In this document: positions 21,971 through 34,109 of the stretch, piece after piece
How positions within the stretch are numbered: position 1 is the first letter of the stretch
Layout: the number at the start of each line of letters is the position of its first letter
DNA from: Triatoma infestans
Lineage: Eukaryota; Arthropoda; Insecta; Hemiptera; Reduviidae
NCBI GenBank assembly: GCA_011037195.1
Contig: JAAEAF010002590.1
Span: 1-64,000 of the forward strand
Direction of reading: 5' to 3'
Length of the DNA stretch: 64,000 nucleotides
Translations under genes and position numbers: made by a program
The notes under the pieces: model-generated
Told to the model about the DNA's origin: nothing
The model's database searches: none
The model's input: only the letters and a program-made list of their open reading frames with translations

Positions 21971-23526
21971 GCATGCTGTTCAATATTCTGGCGTCCTGTC
22001 TAATTCATGTCACATAGCCTGTCTTAATATGATGCTACATTTTTTAAGTGAAGATGATTTAGTATTTCGTAATCCCAGTGATCAGAAAAGATTATATGTA
22101 AGTAAAAATGTTATCTTGTTCGAGGTGAATGATTGAATTGTACCGACACTGTTAGCATTCAGGATGGAAATTATCTTCCGTCAACATCCCTCTTAATGGA
22201 ATCAAACAGCAAATTCGCCCCACAAAAGCTGGATTTAATAGTTCCATTAGTAGTCGAGGAAAATCTTAAGAGTACTAAGCATTATCTTCTCTGTGACCCC
22301 TCCACTGCAATTTATTGACAAATGAGCTTCAATTTGAGCAGCAAAGCTGTTTCTAGCTCCCACCAAGAGCTGGGAGAAATAAGAATAAAAAAACTGGCCA
22401 TCTGAAGGCTTGAGAACAGTTGTCAAATCAACTTTAAGGAGTTTAAAGGTCTCTAGGATCAGTCATAGAAAATTTAGCAAGTTAGCCATACTATCTATCT
22501 ACCGTTAGAACAAGCAAGAGTTCTAACTAGCTAAATTGCTTTTCAAGTGATTCACAACATCAACGACACCATGCCACTCATCACGCTAACAATATCATCG
22601 CTCCACCCTCTATTTACAACTCTACTCTCCTCACTAAGTATATCTTAAATTATAATAATTATAAGTACAGTGTCAGTTGTGCGTTTCTCATGTCACAATC
22701 AATCACCATAGACCTACAAACATTACATCCCTCTAAATGTTTGGGATAAGCATATATTTTAAAAAATTGAAAAAAAAAAACAAAACCGACGAACAGACAA
22801 AGCTCTTAAATTTTATTTATTCTATTAATCTAATAATATTTTTTTTATAGCATCATTGGCTTAACTTCATTTAATAGTCTGGAATGATTTTTTGTGTGTG
22901 TGTGTGTAAAATCTGAGAAATGTTTGAATGCAAAAGAAATTTAAGAAAGTGGAAATTATCTTTCTGAGTCATTTCTATTTTAAATTCGAATTGTTTACTT
23001 TTTCTTTTTTTTTTTAGTATAGTCTGCCCAGTTTGTTGAATTCACTTACCACAATTTTAAACAATAGTAAAATTAAGATTAAGAAGTAGATATAAATGAA
23101 AAGATAAACAAAACAAAATAATAAATAAATACAGAAATTAAAGCAATTAAAGAAATTAAAACAATTAGATTAAAAATGTTTACGTTTTTTTTTGTTTTTT
23201 TTTGAAAGTAGTTAAAGAAATAATTGAAATGATTACACATATATTTAACATATATTAGTAATTAGACAAGTACCATAAGATAATTTGTTTTTCTTAGATT
23301 ATAGGCTTATAATAATTTAAAACTATATTAGTTTGACCTTGGCAGTTACATTAGTTTACGTATAATACCACTCTATGAAGATCGTTCAATAGCCTTCATA
23401 TGCAAATTTATGCAACAAATATTATAATATTAAAAAAAAAAAAAACACTTTTTCATTTTTGTAAGAATAATTGAACAAAGCTTGCAGCCAAACTTCATGG
23501 AAGTATCATTATTGTTTTTTTCTTTT
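21971..23526. other. No gene recognised
   Basis: The part from 22020 to 22530 is less AT-rich and holds a 61-codon frame (22133-22318), but I recognise neither motif nor repeat. The remainder is AT-rich with homopolymers and a GT tract at 22893. Confidence 0.4.
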
Positions 23527-23620
23527 TTACTTTCTCGGTGCCAAGGCAGCGTTGCGATCATGCCAAATATATGATACACTAGGTCCCCTGAGTATACTCA
23601 ATATAAAAAAATGGCAATAG
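23527..23620 (+). repeat. Family A 5' fragment, diverged
   Basis: TTTACTTTCTCGG, GTTGCGATCATGCCAAAT and AGGTCCCCTGAGTA match the family A start; the rest is missing. Confidence 0.55.
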
Positions 23621-23775
23621 AATTCCTAAAAGAAATTCATTTTTAAGATAAGTAAGCAATGTGTTTTATAAAAAAAAAAAAAAAAAAAAACCTGAAGGTA
23701 AAAATATAGTAATTTATTACACGTGTATTTTCAGGGGTAATGAACACCTGGCAATATGTAACATAAAGCAATTTA

Positions 23776-23792
23776 TCTATCTATCTATCTAT
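23776..23792. repeat. (ATCT)n microsatellite
   Basis: Short tandem tetranucleotide run. Confidence 0.8.
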
Positions 23793-23926
23793 GTTATCAC
23801 TTCAATTACACCTCCTTGATAGGTACAATATGCTCTTACCTAAAATTATGATAAGGCAAATTCATAAACTTTCAATTTTTTTAAAAAAAATTTAACAATT
23901 TTTATATATGAGTCAATTTCTCACCA

Positions 23927-24412
23927 GAATTTTTACTTTCTCTTACTCCAAATAAAGAGGAAGTATTGTAATTATGTCAAATTTTCAATATCGATTTTTA
24001 CCTGGAAATATCCATTTTGAGGTAGGTCCCCTGAGTCCAAAAAAAAAATGTTTTTTAGAAAATGGTCTGTGTGTATGTGAACAGCATAGCTAAAAAACAA
24101 AAAAAATCGTACGAAGTACAAACTTGATATTCCTTTTAGGTATCACCATGAGATCTGAGAATGGATCATCTGTCAAAATTCCTCAACCGGAAGTACCACT
24201 TTACTAGTTGATTTTTTTACTTTTTTTTGCAATTTTCTCAGAAATGGCTCCGATGATTTTCTTCAAACTAGGTATATCAAGTGCACATACAAAGAGCTAC
24301 AATTTTTATTTGAAACATTTCAACGAGGAAATTTCTTTAAGGACAGTTATGGGGAGGGTGGGGTTGGGTTTTCCACTAAAGTGCTATTTCAGTTTACTAT
24401 ACAATTCTGTCA
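23927..24412 (+). repeat. Family A repeat, truncated after first monomer
   Basis: From TTTACTTTCTCTTACTCC to TACAATTCTGTCATC, then abruptly a 27-bp sequence and the start of the next copy at 24446. The 3' half is missing. Confidence 0.85.
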
Positions 24413-24445
24413 TCAGAATGTCTTTATTTTGAAGAATAACATTTT

Positions 24446-24595
24446 TACTTTCTGTTACTCCTAAGTAAGAGGAAGTATTGTAATCGTGTCAAATTTTCGA
24501 TATCGAGTTTTCACCGGAAATATCCGTTTTGAGGTCCCCCTGAGTCCAAAAAGTGGTTTTTAGCAAATGGTCTGTGTGTGTGTGTGTGTGTCCGA

Positions 24596-24631
<36 letters not shown>

Positions 24632-25450
24632 GTGTATGTGAACACATACATAGCTCATAAACGAAAAATCGCAGAAAGTTCGAACTTTATATTCCGTTTC
24701 GGTATCACGATGTGATCTGACAGTACATTATCTGTCAAAATTCCTCAACCGGAAGTACCACTTTACTAGTTGGATTTTTTACTTGTTTGCGATTTTCTCA
24801 AAAATGGATCCGACGATTTTCTTTAAACTTCAAACATCAATCACACATACAAAGAACTACAATTTTTATTTGAAACATTTCTCCGGGAAAATGTATTGAA
24901 GGGCACTTTTGGGGGAGGGGTGGGGTTAGGTTTCCATCTAAAGTGCTATTTCAGTTTATTAGACAATTCTGTCATCTAAATAATATTAATTAGAATTAAA
25001 TATGTTGTTGAAATTCCGAATTTGAAAAAATCGGATGACGGAAGTGCATTTTTACTGAAATCTAATTTTCAGTTTTCTGCTATTTTCTTGAAAACGGCTC
25101 CAACAATTTTCTTTAAAGTAGTAATGTGTACTATACATACAAAGAGCTACAACTTTGATTTGTAACATTTCTCCTGATAATGTCATTTAAGGGAGTTTTT
25201 GGGGGAGTGGTTATGTTTTTCTCTAAATTGCTATCATAGTTGATTGTACAATTCTATCATCCAAACAAAATTAATTAGAAATAAATAAATGGCTAAAAAT
25301 TCCGTGTTTCAAGAAAATTAGTAAACCGGAAGTAGCTTTTTCAGTTTTCGACGAATTTCATTAAATTTGGTACACAAACTATAAAATTTGTCAATTTCAA
25401 TTTTGAAAACTGGAGTAAGAGAAAGTTGTGTGAGTGTTTCACACCACATT
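24446..25450 (+). repeat. Family A repeat, full length (reference copy)
   Basis: Complete copy of about 1.0 kb: 5' palindrome block, long (GT)n (24570-24640), CCGGAAGT sites at about 24749, 25039 and 25326 marking monomers 287-290 bp apart, the inverted motif GGAGTAAGAGAAAGT near 25412 and the hairpin GTGTGAGTGTTTCACACC. No protein is encoded. Confidence 0.9.
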
Positions 25451-25803
25451 TTTGTTTTTGTTTTTAAAGACGGATTTAGCATCAATCAACCATTCGCTTA
25501 TAGTAACTTTTGGCATATCAGTTTCATTTTTTTTACCACATAAATGCGTTCGTCCAAAATTTTTTTTGGAGGCGTATAACATAGCTGAGATTCATTAGCA
25601 TACATGTAGGCCCAACGATTGCTCATTGCGATGCAATATCTACTCTTTGTACAGTTTCTGTAATTCATTTATTGGTACATCGCTATTAGTTTTGCCCTAT
25701 CGACATCTAGCTCCAAAATAATTCTCCATAGTTCTTCAAGTTCAATAATATCAAACGTTGGATAATGTCCCAGAACTTGATGTACCCTTATAGTAGGAAA
25801 AAA
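25451..25803. other. Unrecognised spacer between inverted family A copies
   Basis: Separates two tail-to-tail family A copies. The minus strand has partial open frames (HYPTFDIIELEELWRII near 25760) of transposon-like character that I cannot assign. Confidence 0.35.
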
Positions 25804-26745
25804 ATCTGGTGTGATACACTCACACAACTTTCTCTTACTCTAGTTTTTAAAATTGTGATTGACAAATTTTATAATTAGTCGGTGTGTTTTTATCGAGAAA
25901 ATCCAAAAAATTGAAAAAACTGTTCAGTAAAAACGCACTTCCGGTTTCCACAATTTTCTTGTAACTCGAATTTTTTGGCCATCTATTAGTTCTAATTAAT
26001 TCTGTTAAGTGCTAAAATTGTATCAATCAACTTTAGAGAAAAAATCACCCCATCCCTCCCCCAAAAGCCCCTTAAAGCTTTACCAGGAGAAATGTTTCAA
26101 ATAAAAATTGTAGCTCTTTATATGTGTAGTTCAAATGCATGGTTTAAGAAAAAAAAAAAACGTTGGTGTCGTTTAAAGAAATGGCAGAAAACTGAAAAAT
26201 ACTCAGTAAAAACGTACTTCAGATGACCGATTTTCTTTAAACTCGAAAAACTTATTAATCCTAATTAATATTACTTAGATGATAGAATTGTGTAATAAAC
26301 TGAAATAGCACTTTAGGTGGAACCATAACCTCAACTTTCCTCCAAAAGTAGCCTTAAATGAATTTTCCAGGAGAAATATTTCAATCAAAAGTTGTAGGTC
26401 TTTGTATGTGTAGTTGATATACCAAGTTTGAAGAAAATCGTCGAAGCCATTTTTGAGAAAATTGCAAAAATGTGAAAAAAAAAAAAAACATTTAGTAAAG
26501 TGGCACATCCGGTTGAGGAATTTTGATGGATGATCTACTATCGGATCCCATGGTGATACCTAAACGGAATATCAAGTTTAAATTGTCTACGATTTTTCGT
26601 TTTCACACACACACACACAGACCATTTTGTAAAAACCACTTTTTTTTTGACTCAGGGGACCTTAAAACGGATATTTCCGGTGAAAACTCGATATCGAAAA
26701 TTTGACATGACTACAATACTTCCTCTTAGGAGTAAGAGAAAGTAA
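25804..26745 (-). repeat. Family A repeat, full length, inverted
   Basis: Minus-strand copy from the hairpin (TCTGGTGTGATACACTCACAC) through monomers to GGAGTAAGAGAAAGTAAAAA. With the copy at 24446-25450 it forms an inverted repeat with about 1-kb arms. Confidence 0.9.
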
Positions 26746-27182
26746 AAATAAATCATTAATTGGAAATTGAGAATTAGAGTAAGGAAAAGAGATATCTTAG
26801 TGTATTTTTATTCCAGATTTTTTTTATTTATTTACTTTACTTTTCTGTGAACTTTCTTAATTAGGAAAAAAGCATGATATTTTTAATATATATTGTTTTG
26901 TTATATTATCAATAAATCATTAATGTCTAAATGTTTATTAGTGTCTAAATATAGAAGTAAAGGTTTTTTTTTTTATTATTATACTTATATAGAAATTTAC
27001 GCTATTGTTCCGGCGTATCGATGTTTTAATCGATATTTGGTAGATCAGATGATAACTACTGAAGAGAGTGGTTACACTTTCGTGTTATTATTGTATGAAA
27101 AATAGTAATCTGTATATATTAGGCTATTGCTTTTATATATTAAGTCATTGTTATCTTTGTTTTGCATTCTAATAGTTTCAAA
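26746..27182. other. No gene seen
   Basis: The first 75 bp include a degraded family A 3' end (TTCCAGATTTTTTTT, 26811). The remainder is AT-rich with no supported feature. Confidence 0.4.
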
Positions 27183-27657
27183 TGTAGTGGAAGGACGAAA
27201 TCGAAAAATAATAGTTTTAAAAATAAATTTGGAATATTTATAAATCAAAATTAATAAAAAGATTGACATTCCCTTGCAAAAGGACAAGACCAGGTATTCA
27301 AGTCTAGTTACTGGTACGGTACAAGAACAATTATGGCATTGTACTACCCCCTTCTCCTAACAGGGGAGGAACTGAAGAACAAAGAGAAACATTCCTTCCA
27401 AAAGCAGATTTGTGCTAGAAATCAAAGTGATAGCATCAGAGCTAATACCAGTATTGAGTTATAAGAATTTATTATAAGTTTTATTTGTGATATTCAAAGT
27501 ACCAGTAATTTCTCTTAAAGATAATATATTTCATTTAATCTACCAGTGTGTTCTTAATTATTCTTATACTTCTATCTCAAACAAACATACAAGCCCTTTT
27601 CGCTAAAACGCTCACGCCACAAGCTACCTACACACATCATCACACCATAACATTACA
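27183..27657 (-). mobile_element. Solo LTR, family L1, TSD CAAA
   Basis: A 475-bp block. On the minus strand it starts TGTAATGTTATGG and ends CCTTCCACTACA. CAAA flanks it at 27179-27182 and 27658-27661. Close relatives lie at 34.5, 43.9, 49.3 and 56.9 kb. The 4-bp duplication and TG...CA ends fit Gypsy-type LTRs; no internal genes are present. Confidence 0.85.
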
Positions 27658-27661
27658 CAAA

Positions 27662-28668
27662 TAATGTTTTTGTTATTTACTTTCAATTATATTCTTTTGT
27701 AATATGTAAACCTTTGGAAAAAATGGTGGAAAAATATAAATTATGATTTTGTAAAATATATTAGTAGAAATATATTTAATACTGATTTATTATTACCTTA
27801 GTACAATTTCAAGATTGGGTTTTTTTACGAAGGTTGGGTGAAAACAATAATAAACAGTTAGAAAGGTGGAATACCTTTAGTACAGTAAAAGGGAATTACC
27901 CTTCCTTTCTCTCTTCATTAGAGGGAAGGATTATATATATATGTAGAGCCTCAAATAGGGAGGATCAAGAACTTTTATGGTTCACAGTCAAGTGATGTAA
28001 GTGCTAAAACCCAGCCTTCAAATCGGAGATTCCATTAATTTGTAACTTTTAATTCCTCCAAAATGTATCTAATATAATTTATAGACAAATGAAATATGTT
28101 TATATTTTATCTATTTATTTATTTGAATAATATATATTTCTATTTAAGTTATTCATCTGTGTATTTATTATCCCCCCACAGTTCAGATAAACACAGACCT
28201 CACGAGATTCTTTTCGAGAAGAATTTAATTCTAAATTTTAGTAATTAACATATTTATCCCCTAAAACGTAAAATTACACTGTTTTGTAAAATAGTGGAAA
28301 CTCTCTTGGAACAGCTATATATTTTCAAAAAAACAATAAAAAAAAAACAAGAATAATGTATTTATTCATTAATTTTAAACGATCTTATTACCATAATTTC
28401 TAAACATTAGTCATTCTCTCACACAGACACACAAACACTGAAAATGAATTTGCAACCATTTATCACTTTAACTGAAATGAAGTAATAGTGAAAGTAAATA
28501 AATGCATTTTTCTTCTTCTCTTTTTTTTCAAGACATAGTTTAGTCATGAGAAATCAGGAAACCGCAGAGAATAATGCTAAGTTATTATTATTGATCTGGT
28601 TACAATTGTCTTGAACACCGCTAAAAAAAACCACAGAGGACAGTAAGAAAGAAAAGACAGACTGAGAA

Positions 28669-28704
<36 letters not shown>

Positions 28705-29005
28705 TGTGTTGTGTGAAGGAAAGGAAGAAGAAATGAGGTGAAACAGCAATCCACTGTTCCGCTAGATAAATGAGTCAATAATTTTCAAATATTGTATCTA
28801 AAAATACACTGTAAGAAATTTGTGTATAATTTTACAATTAATTAAATTTTGTATCCTTGAAATTTTTTCACGATTTATTTATTTATTTATTTATTTTTGT
28901 TAGAAGATAATTTAAGAGAATTTAATATATTTAGTTGGAGATTGCAACGTAGGCTGTTTAATTGAAGCTGTATCAGTATGTCTATATACTCGAAATTTAC
29001 AGATA
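27662..29005. other. AT-rich interval; CG and GA microsatellites
   Basis: Holds a (CG)n-(GA)n-GTGT compound tract at 28669-28709 and a TTTA tract at 28873-28897. No gene is supported; the 74-codon frame over the microsatellite is an artefact of low complexity. Confidence 0.5.
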
Positions 29006-29009
29006 GAAG

Positions 29010-29230
29010 TTTCCAGTAAGTAAGTAAGTAAAGTAATTGCCTATTTTTTCAGGCGGGATTAACGTCCAACTAACAAATTAGGTGTTATGGACGGGGGCGG
29101 AAGCACTTACTTTACTAATAACATTTTTTTTACGAATATAAAATTTAGCAGTTATACGCGGGACTCGAACTGGGGATCTCCAAGTTACAAGTCCATGCTC
29201 ATAACCACTACACCAACACCCGCCGCAGAA
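29010..29230 (-). mobile_element. tRNA-derived SINE
   Basis: On the minus strand from 29230: a tRNA-like head with A box TGGTGTAGTGGTTATGAGC and B box AGTTCGAGTCCCG (polymerase III internal promoter), then a body containing TTGGACGTTAATCCCGCC and a simple tail of repeated TTAC (29018-29034 on the plus strand as TAAG). The head resembles a Thr-type tRNA (possible TGT anticodon), but stems are imperfect, so it is not a functional tRNA gene. Confidence 0.75.
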
Positions 29231-29361
29231 GTTTCCAATATTTATGCATAGTTTACTACCTTCTATTAATACTCCCAAAAGGGAGTATTCGATCGTATTA
29301 GATTTTCAAATATTAATTTTTTTTTTTATTATCAATATATTTTTTCAAAAAAGAAAAAAAA

Positions 29362-29390
29362 ATCTGGTGAGTAACACTTTACACGACTAT
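29362..29390 (-). repeat. Family A 3' terminal scrap
   Basis: AATCTGGTGAGTAACACTTTACACGA-like sequence next to an A run is the 3' hairpin end of family A; the remainder is absent. Confidence 0.45.
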
Positions 29391-29589
29391 CTCATATTTT
29401 ATTTATTTATTTATTTATTGCATAAAGAAACTATACATTTCTATAGCAAGAGATTGACCACTGCTGAAAGCTGAACAAAAAAATACAAACATTACAGCTT
29501 AATCTTCAATGTAATAAAATAATATTAAATACTTGATTAATAATGTAGATAGTAACAATGATTTAAATAGATTTTATTCATTTTTACAA

Positions 29590-30258
29590 ATTAATTTAGG
29601 AAAGGAGTTTGAGGGATCTCCCTGTAGGTATTAAATAATACCTTTCCAAAAAACTATATCTTTCCTTCAAAGCCTCAGAGATAAAATAAAATAAATGGTT
29701 TAACTTTTCTTTATTTTCTATATCTAGTAAGTTAGCAAAAACATAAGAACTGTGTGAAGGTAAATACCTATTTAATAACCTCCTTCTCAAACATTTATAA
29801 TAAGGGCATTCCAAAATAAAGTGCATAATATTATCATTTTTCCCCATCGCACAAGTAAAGCATACTCTTGTAGGATCAAATAAATGGGCTATTCCATTAT
29901 AAAAAAATCCTGGGGTGACGTTCACTAGCTACTCTAATTTCAGCTATCAATCTGGTTTTAATGATATTGCACCTAATATTTATATATGAACTATCATTAG
30001 CCAAAGGAAAATATCAATCTATAGTAGATGTTATATGAAGAGTTGAATACTTCATTGATGTCAGTGCTTAAGCATTTGTTATAAAATTTTAGAGAAAGAT
30101 TTTTTTAAGTTATTAGAGACCACGTCAGCATACGCTACGCCTCTCAGATGTCCTGCACTCCTATAGAATAAAGCATTTCTCTTAAAAGAGCCATCCAGTT
30201 AAAAGGAATGTCAGAACCGTCCAGAAGCTTTACAAGTCTTCTATAGCATATCTTCAAA
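29590..30258 (-). mobile_element. LINE C-terminal region, no RNase H
   Basis: Minus-strand remains: KLLDGSDIPFNWMALLREML (about 30215-30155), a broken stretch, then an open frame (29925-29596) with FYNGIAHLF and CFTCAMGKNDNIMHFILEC (CX2CX9HX4C knuckle), LFYFISEALKERY and a stop. Same type as 42.0-42.5 kb (FYNGTAYKF ... CPLCNSGSLDSLEHFVLEC). The knuckle should bind nucleic acid in the retrotransposon RNP. Truncated and shifted; inactive. Confidence 0.8.
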
Positions 30259-30319
30259 GGTGAACTGCTTTCCATCGATAAAAATCTTCAGCCAAAATCT
30301 TATAGATTTATTAAAAAAT

Positions 30320-30935
30320 CTTGCGGTTTTCACTTGCGGGCTTTCAGCTTCCTGGCGCAGGAAACTGATGATGATGAGATCACGGCTCAACAGCCTATTA
30401 CTGAGCCTCGATCCGCTTCCGCGAGTCCTCTCTGTTCAGTGCGGGAGCCTTCCAATTTCTCACATTTAATAATTTTTTTGAGTCTTCGCTGACGCCATCA
30501 ACCCATCGGAGTTTAGGACGGCCAACTCTTCTTGTCCTTTCCTCAAGGACCATTCTGGGCACCTCATCATTTGGTAACCTTGCTACATGACCTGCCCAGT
30601 CTAATGACTGCCAATGCTTGGCACCTGGAATAGATCCAGTACCTCGTCATTTGATCTTCTCCTGTAGTTACTACCTTCTCCAACAGGGCCATAAATCCTC
30701 CTGAGGATCTTCCTTTCGAAAAGCTGCAGTATCCTTTCATCTCCTTTAGAGATAGCCCACGTTTCAGAACCATATGATAAAACAGGCCGAATGAGCGTCT
30801 AGTAAAGAATAATTTTTGTATTCCATGATACAAGTTTGCTCTTAATATGTAGGCTGATCCCAAAATAGCATTTATTTGCCTGCAATACTCTCTTTTTAAT
30901 TTCTACGGAAGGCGCACGAAACTACTGGGGACAAA
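30320..30935 (-). mobile_element. LINE fragment, GRPxxRW-type tail
   Basis: Minus-strand reading: RPVLSYGSETWAISKGDERI (about 30790-30735), LFERKILRRIYGPV (about 30720), then RVGRPKLRWVDGVSED (about 30535-30490) and NVRNWKAPALNRED ending near 30390. These are post-polymerase motifs of the LINE type inserted in the mariner at 6.3 kb. At least two frame changes and stops. Confidence 0.82.
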
Positions 30936-30959
30936 CTTTTTTCTTAATTCTAATTAATA

Positions 30960-32046
30960 CAATTCAATCAAGAAAATTTTCCTATAAAATTCCAACTAAT
31001 TGATAAAAGCCCATCATCTCTGTAAAATAATTTTTTTTTTCAGAAAAATGCTCCAGATAAAAGTGACACATTTCTAGCGTCAATGAAGCGTCTTTGGAGA
31101 GGTGAAGCTGAACGCCTGCAAGCGACCTATTCAAGGGCTTCTCTCGGGATTATTAAGTCTAATAAAGTAGACAGGACTCGAGGAGGTGCTCTGATTTAGG
31201 AATGCTCTTAACCGGTCACTTAGGAGCCTTCCCGGACTTGTAAAGTTCAGATAAGGGACAGAGAGGGGATTCCAACTTATGGGATGCCACAATAGACCCT
31301 TAGCAGTCACGATGGCCTAACCGCAGAGATAACCCCCTTATAGAATCTAATCTAATCAATGCAGCAAACATTCCAAGCTTAAAGAAAATCTTTGAAACAT
31401 TAGTATTCCGAGAAAATTCCCCCAAAAAAACTCAAAAAACTTATTCTGTAAAACTGCACTTCAGGTAAATCGATATTCATCAAATTTGGAATTCTATCAA
31501 AGAACTTTATCTATTATGTATTAATATTATGTAGATTAAAACCATATATTTTACTGAAGTGTTACTTTAGAAAAAAGCATGACACGCTACTGTTCCCCCC
31601 CCCAAAAAATCAATTTTCCCCATAAAAATGTTTCAAATAAAAATGACAGGTATATATATTTGTGTGTTTAGATAGTAGGTATTTAAAAGTTTAAAGAAAA
31701 TCGTTGGTGCCGTTTTTTGAGTAAAATCACGAAAAACTGAGAAACAAAAAAGTATTCAAGGAAAGTGATACTTTCAGGTTGATGAATTGTGCCCAAAAAT
31801 CTTCGTGTTTGATGCGTTGGCAGTGAGTAAAAGGTATGCTAAGTTTGAGAGCTTCCTACGACTTTTCGTTTTTTTGAGATGTTGCGTTCCATCACACAAT
31901 ACACCACCCAATACTTACAGACCATTCGCTAAAAAAAACAAAACATTTTTTTCGTATCCCAAAACATATAAGCCCTGGTGAAAATTAAATTTGGAAAATC
32001 TGCCACAATCTCAATATTTCCTCTTACTTGAAGTAAGAGAAAGTAA
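30960..32046 (-). repeat. Family A repeat, diverged, split by LINE tail
   Basis: Minus-strand copy: CTCCAGATAAAAGTGACAC near 31050 and, after the LINE piece, AAAGAAAATC, TTCAGGTAAATCGAT, TTTCAGGTTGATGAATT and the terminal AAGTAAGAGAAAGTAAAAA at 32030-32046. Confidence 0.75.
31095..31358 (+). mobile_element. LINE 3' end with AATCT tail in family A
   Basis: Block ending AGAATCTAATCTAATC (31343-31358) inserted in a family A copy; CAATG occurs at both edges as a possible short target duplication. The sequence is probably the end of an ORF or 3' untranslated region of the RNase H LINE family. Confidence 0.6.
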
Positions 32047-32239
32047 AAAAGTATTTCCAACAAATCTTGTATGTGTATATGTTTTCATGAATTAAACACG
32101 AAAAATGACAGAAAATTTTCAATTTATTCCTTATGTTTTCTCTTTCTTAATCGGAAGTTCTAATTTAGTATTTTTTTTCCCGGTTTCTTTTGAATGTTTT
32201 ATTCGTCTTGTTTTTTTAAGTTCTTATATGATCTCCCAT

Positions 32240-32960
32240 TACATCCCAACACTACCACTTTTACCTTCGCCGATGATACGGCTATCCTTTCCTCTAATAG
32301 TGATCCGTTCGTGGCCTTGAAACCCATATCAATGTCCTCGAACCACGCTCCGCAAGTGGAGAATCAAGCTTAATCAACACAAATCCAAGCACATAGTCTT
32401 CACTTTAAACCGAAGACACCATAATTTTCTCCCAAATCCGTTATCTCGGACTCCACCTAGACAGACGATTAACATAGAACCATCATACTCGACTCAAACG
32501 AAATGAACTAAATTACCGATATAGAATGCTAAAAAAAACTACTAGACAAAGCTCAAAACTTACACTTCACAACAAAAGACAACTGTACAATTCTCTATTG
32601 GAACTGTACTAGCTCCCTATTTGGACATACGGACTCGAATTCTACGGGGACTGCCAAAAACACAAACCTGTACCGCATTCAATCCCTACAGTCTAAGTAT
32701 CCTACGCACCATCGTCAATGCTCTCTTCTACGTCTCCAACCTCACTATCCACAATGACCTAAAAATTCCCTTTGTCTCCACTTTTAGCCAAATCCCGCTA
32801 CCTAAAATTCCATTCCAAACTATCTTCTCATTCCAAGCCCTCTGTATTTCCACTCTTCCCACAAACCCGCTAAGACGATTAAGGCGTCAATGATGGCCGC
32901 GCGACCATCTAAATACATAACTACACCTGGCTTGAGATACAGTCGAACACACTAAGGCCA
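32240..32960 (+). mobile_element. Jockey-type LINE fragment
   Basis: Plus-strand reading in mixed frames: TFADDTAILSSNSDPFVAL (about 32260-32320, motif C with both Asp), WRIKLNQHKSKHIVFTLNRR (about 32360-32420) and IRTRILRG... then LRTIVNALFYVSNLTIHNDLKIPF (32696-32775). The YVSNLTIHNDLKIPF signature is typical of Jockey-clade elements and is shared with the copy at 44.6-45.5 kb. Full of stops. Confidence 0.85.
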
Positions 32961-33605
32961 TATGGCGTATTATGACTGCTATTATTTCATTATTCATATG
33001 TTTTACTTGTTGCATGGTTATCGTGCAGTTGTTAAAATCTTTAAATTAAAAAAAAAAAGTTCTTATACTTACTATATTGTATTTAGAAGCATTTTACTTT
33101 TATTAATGACACTATTTCGAATAAATTCATTGTGGGGGGGAAGCATTTGATATAGATTTTTCTTAAAAAAAAAACAGGATGCCAAAAATTTGTAGAATTT
33201 TTTTCGATGTCATCTTTTTATCTCAGGAGAAAAAAAAACAAAACAAACACGCTAAATACTTAAAATACATAGAAGTTTGCTATATCGTATACAGGCCCAT
33301 AGGAATGCATGTTTACTAGACTGTGGCGCAATCAATATCTATAATTAGAAAATAAATGTACTTCTGTAAATGATCTTTATATTAACAAATTATAAAATGT
33401 TTTCGCCTATTGCCGTTATTAGAAAAGAAAGTATTCTAGGAGCTCATTAAAGACATATACCAGTCTCTCAAATATATAAATAAATAAATAAAGTAAACAA
33501 TAAAAAAATAAAGAAATATATAATCTTAAAATTCCTTATTGGTTAGCACAAATGAGAAAGAATGTTTGCAGTTGTATGAATAAGATATGTGGTAAAAAAA
33601 AACTA
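32961..33605. other. No gene seen
   Basis: AT-rich, with an ATAA run at 33476-33500. No feature supported. Confidence 0.4.
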
Positions 33606-34095
33606 TGAATTACAAAATCTGCTGTGAAACACTCACACGACTTTCTCCTACTGCAGCAGGTTACCAAAAATTTTAATTGACAATTTTTTTCAAACTTATA
33701 ATTTATAAAATGTTTATCTTCAGTTTTATATCAATGGGAGAAATATAGGCTTAATAATATGACTTCTTTTTTTTTTTTGAGGAAAAAAGCATAACCTCCT
33801 CCCGCACACGCCAATACTTTTTAAAATTAATTACTCGGTAAAAAGTTTCAAACTAAAGCGATCTTTATATTCACAGTTAGTCTACAAAATTTAATGCAAT
33901 CTGTCGGTGTTTTTTTTTTGTGTGGACAAAATCGCGAAAATTGTAAAAAAAAAAAAAAAAAAAACTGTTCAGTAAAAACGTACTTCCGGTTTATTAATTT
34001 TTTTTTTTTTTGAAACTCGAAATATTGGCAACATATTTAATTCTATTTACAATGGATACAATTATATAATAAATTGAAATAGCACTTAAGAAGAA
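33606..34095 (-). repeat. Family A repeat, 3' half
   Basis: Starts with the 3' hairpin (TCTGCTGTGAAACACTCACACG), one diverged monomer, then TACTTCCGGTTTATTAA at 33980 and GAAATAGCACTTAAG at its end; the 5' half is missing and a GAA tract follows. Confidence 0.75.
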
Positions 34096-34109
34096 GAAGA
34101 AGAAAAAAA

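Noticed and set aside
24446..26745. CRISPR-like or satellite array
   Set aside because: The 295-bp monomers occur at most three per element and are bounded by element ends; there are no short regular spacers and the DNA is eukaryotic.
28554..28778. 74-codon minus-strand frame
   Set aside because: It runs through CG/GA/GT microsatellites and has no motif; low-complexity artefact.
29160..29230. Possible Thr tRNA gene
   Set aside because: Stems are imperfect and a SINE-type body and TTAC tail follow.
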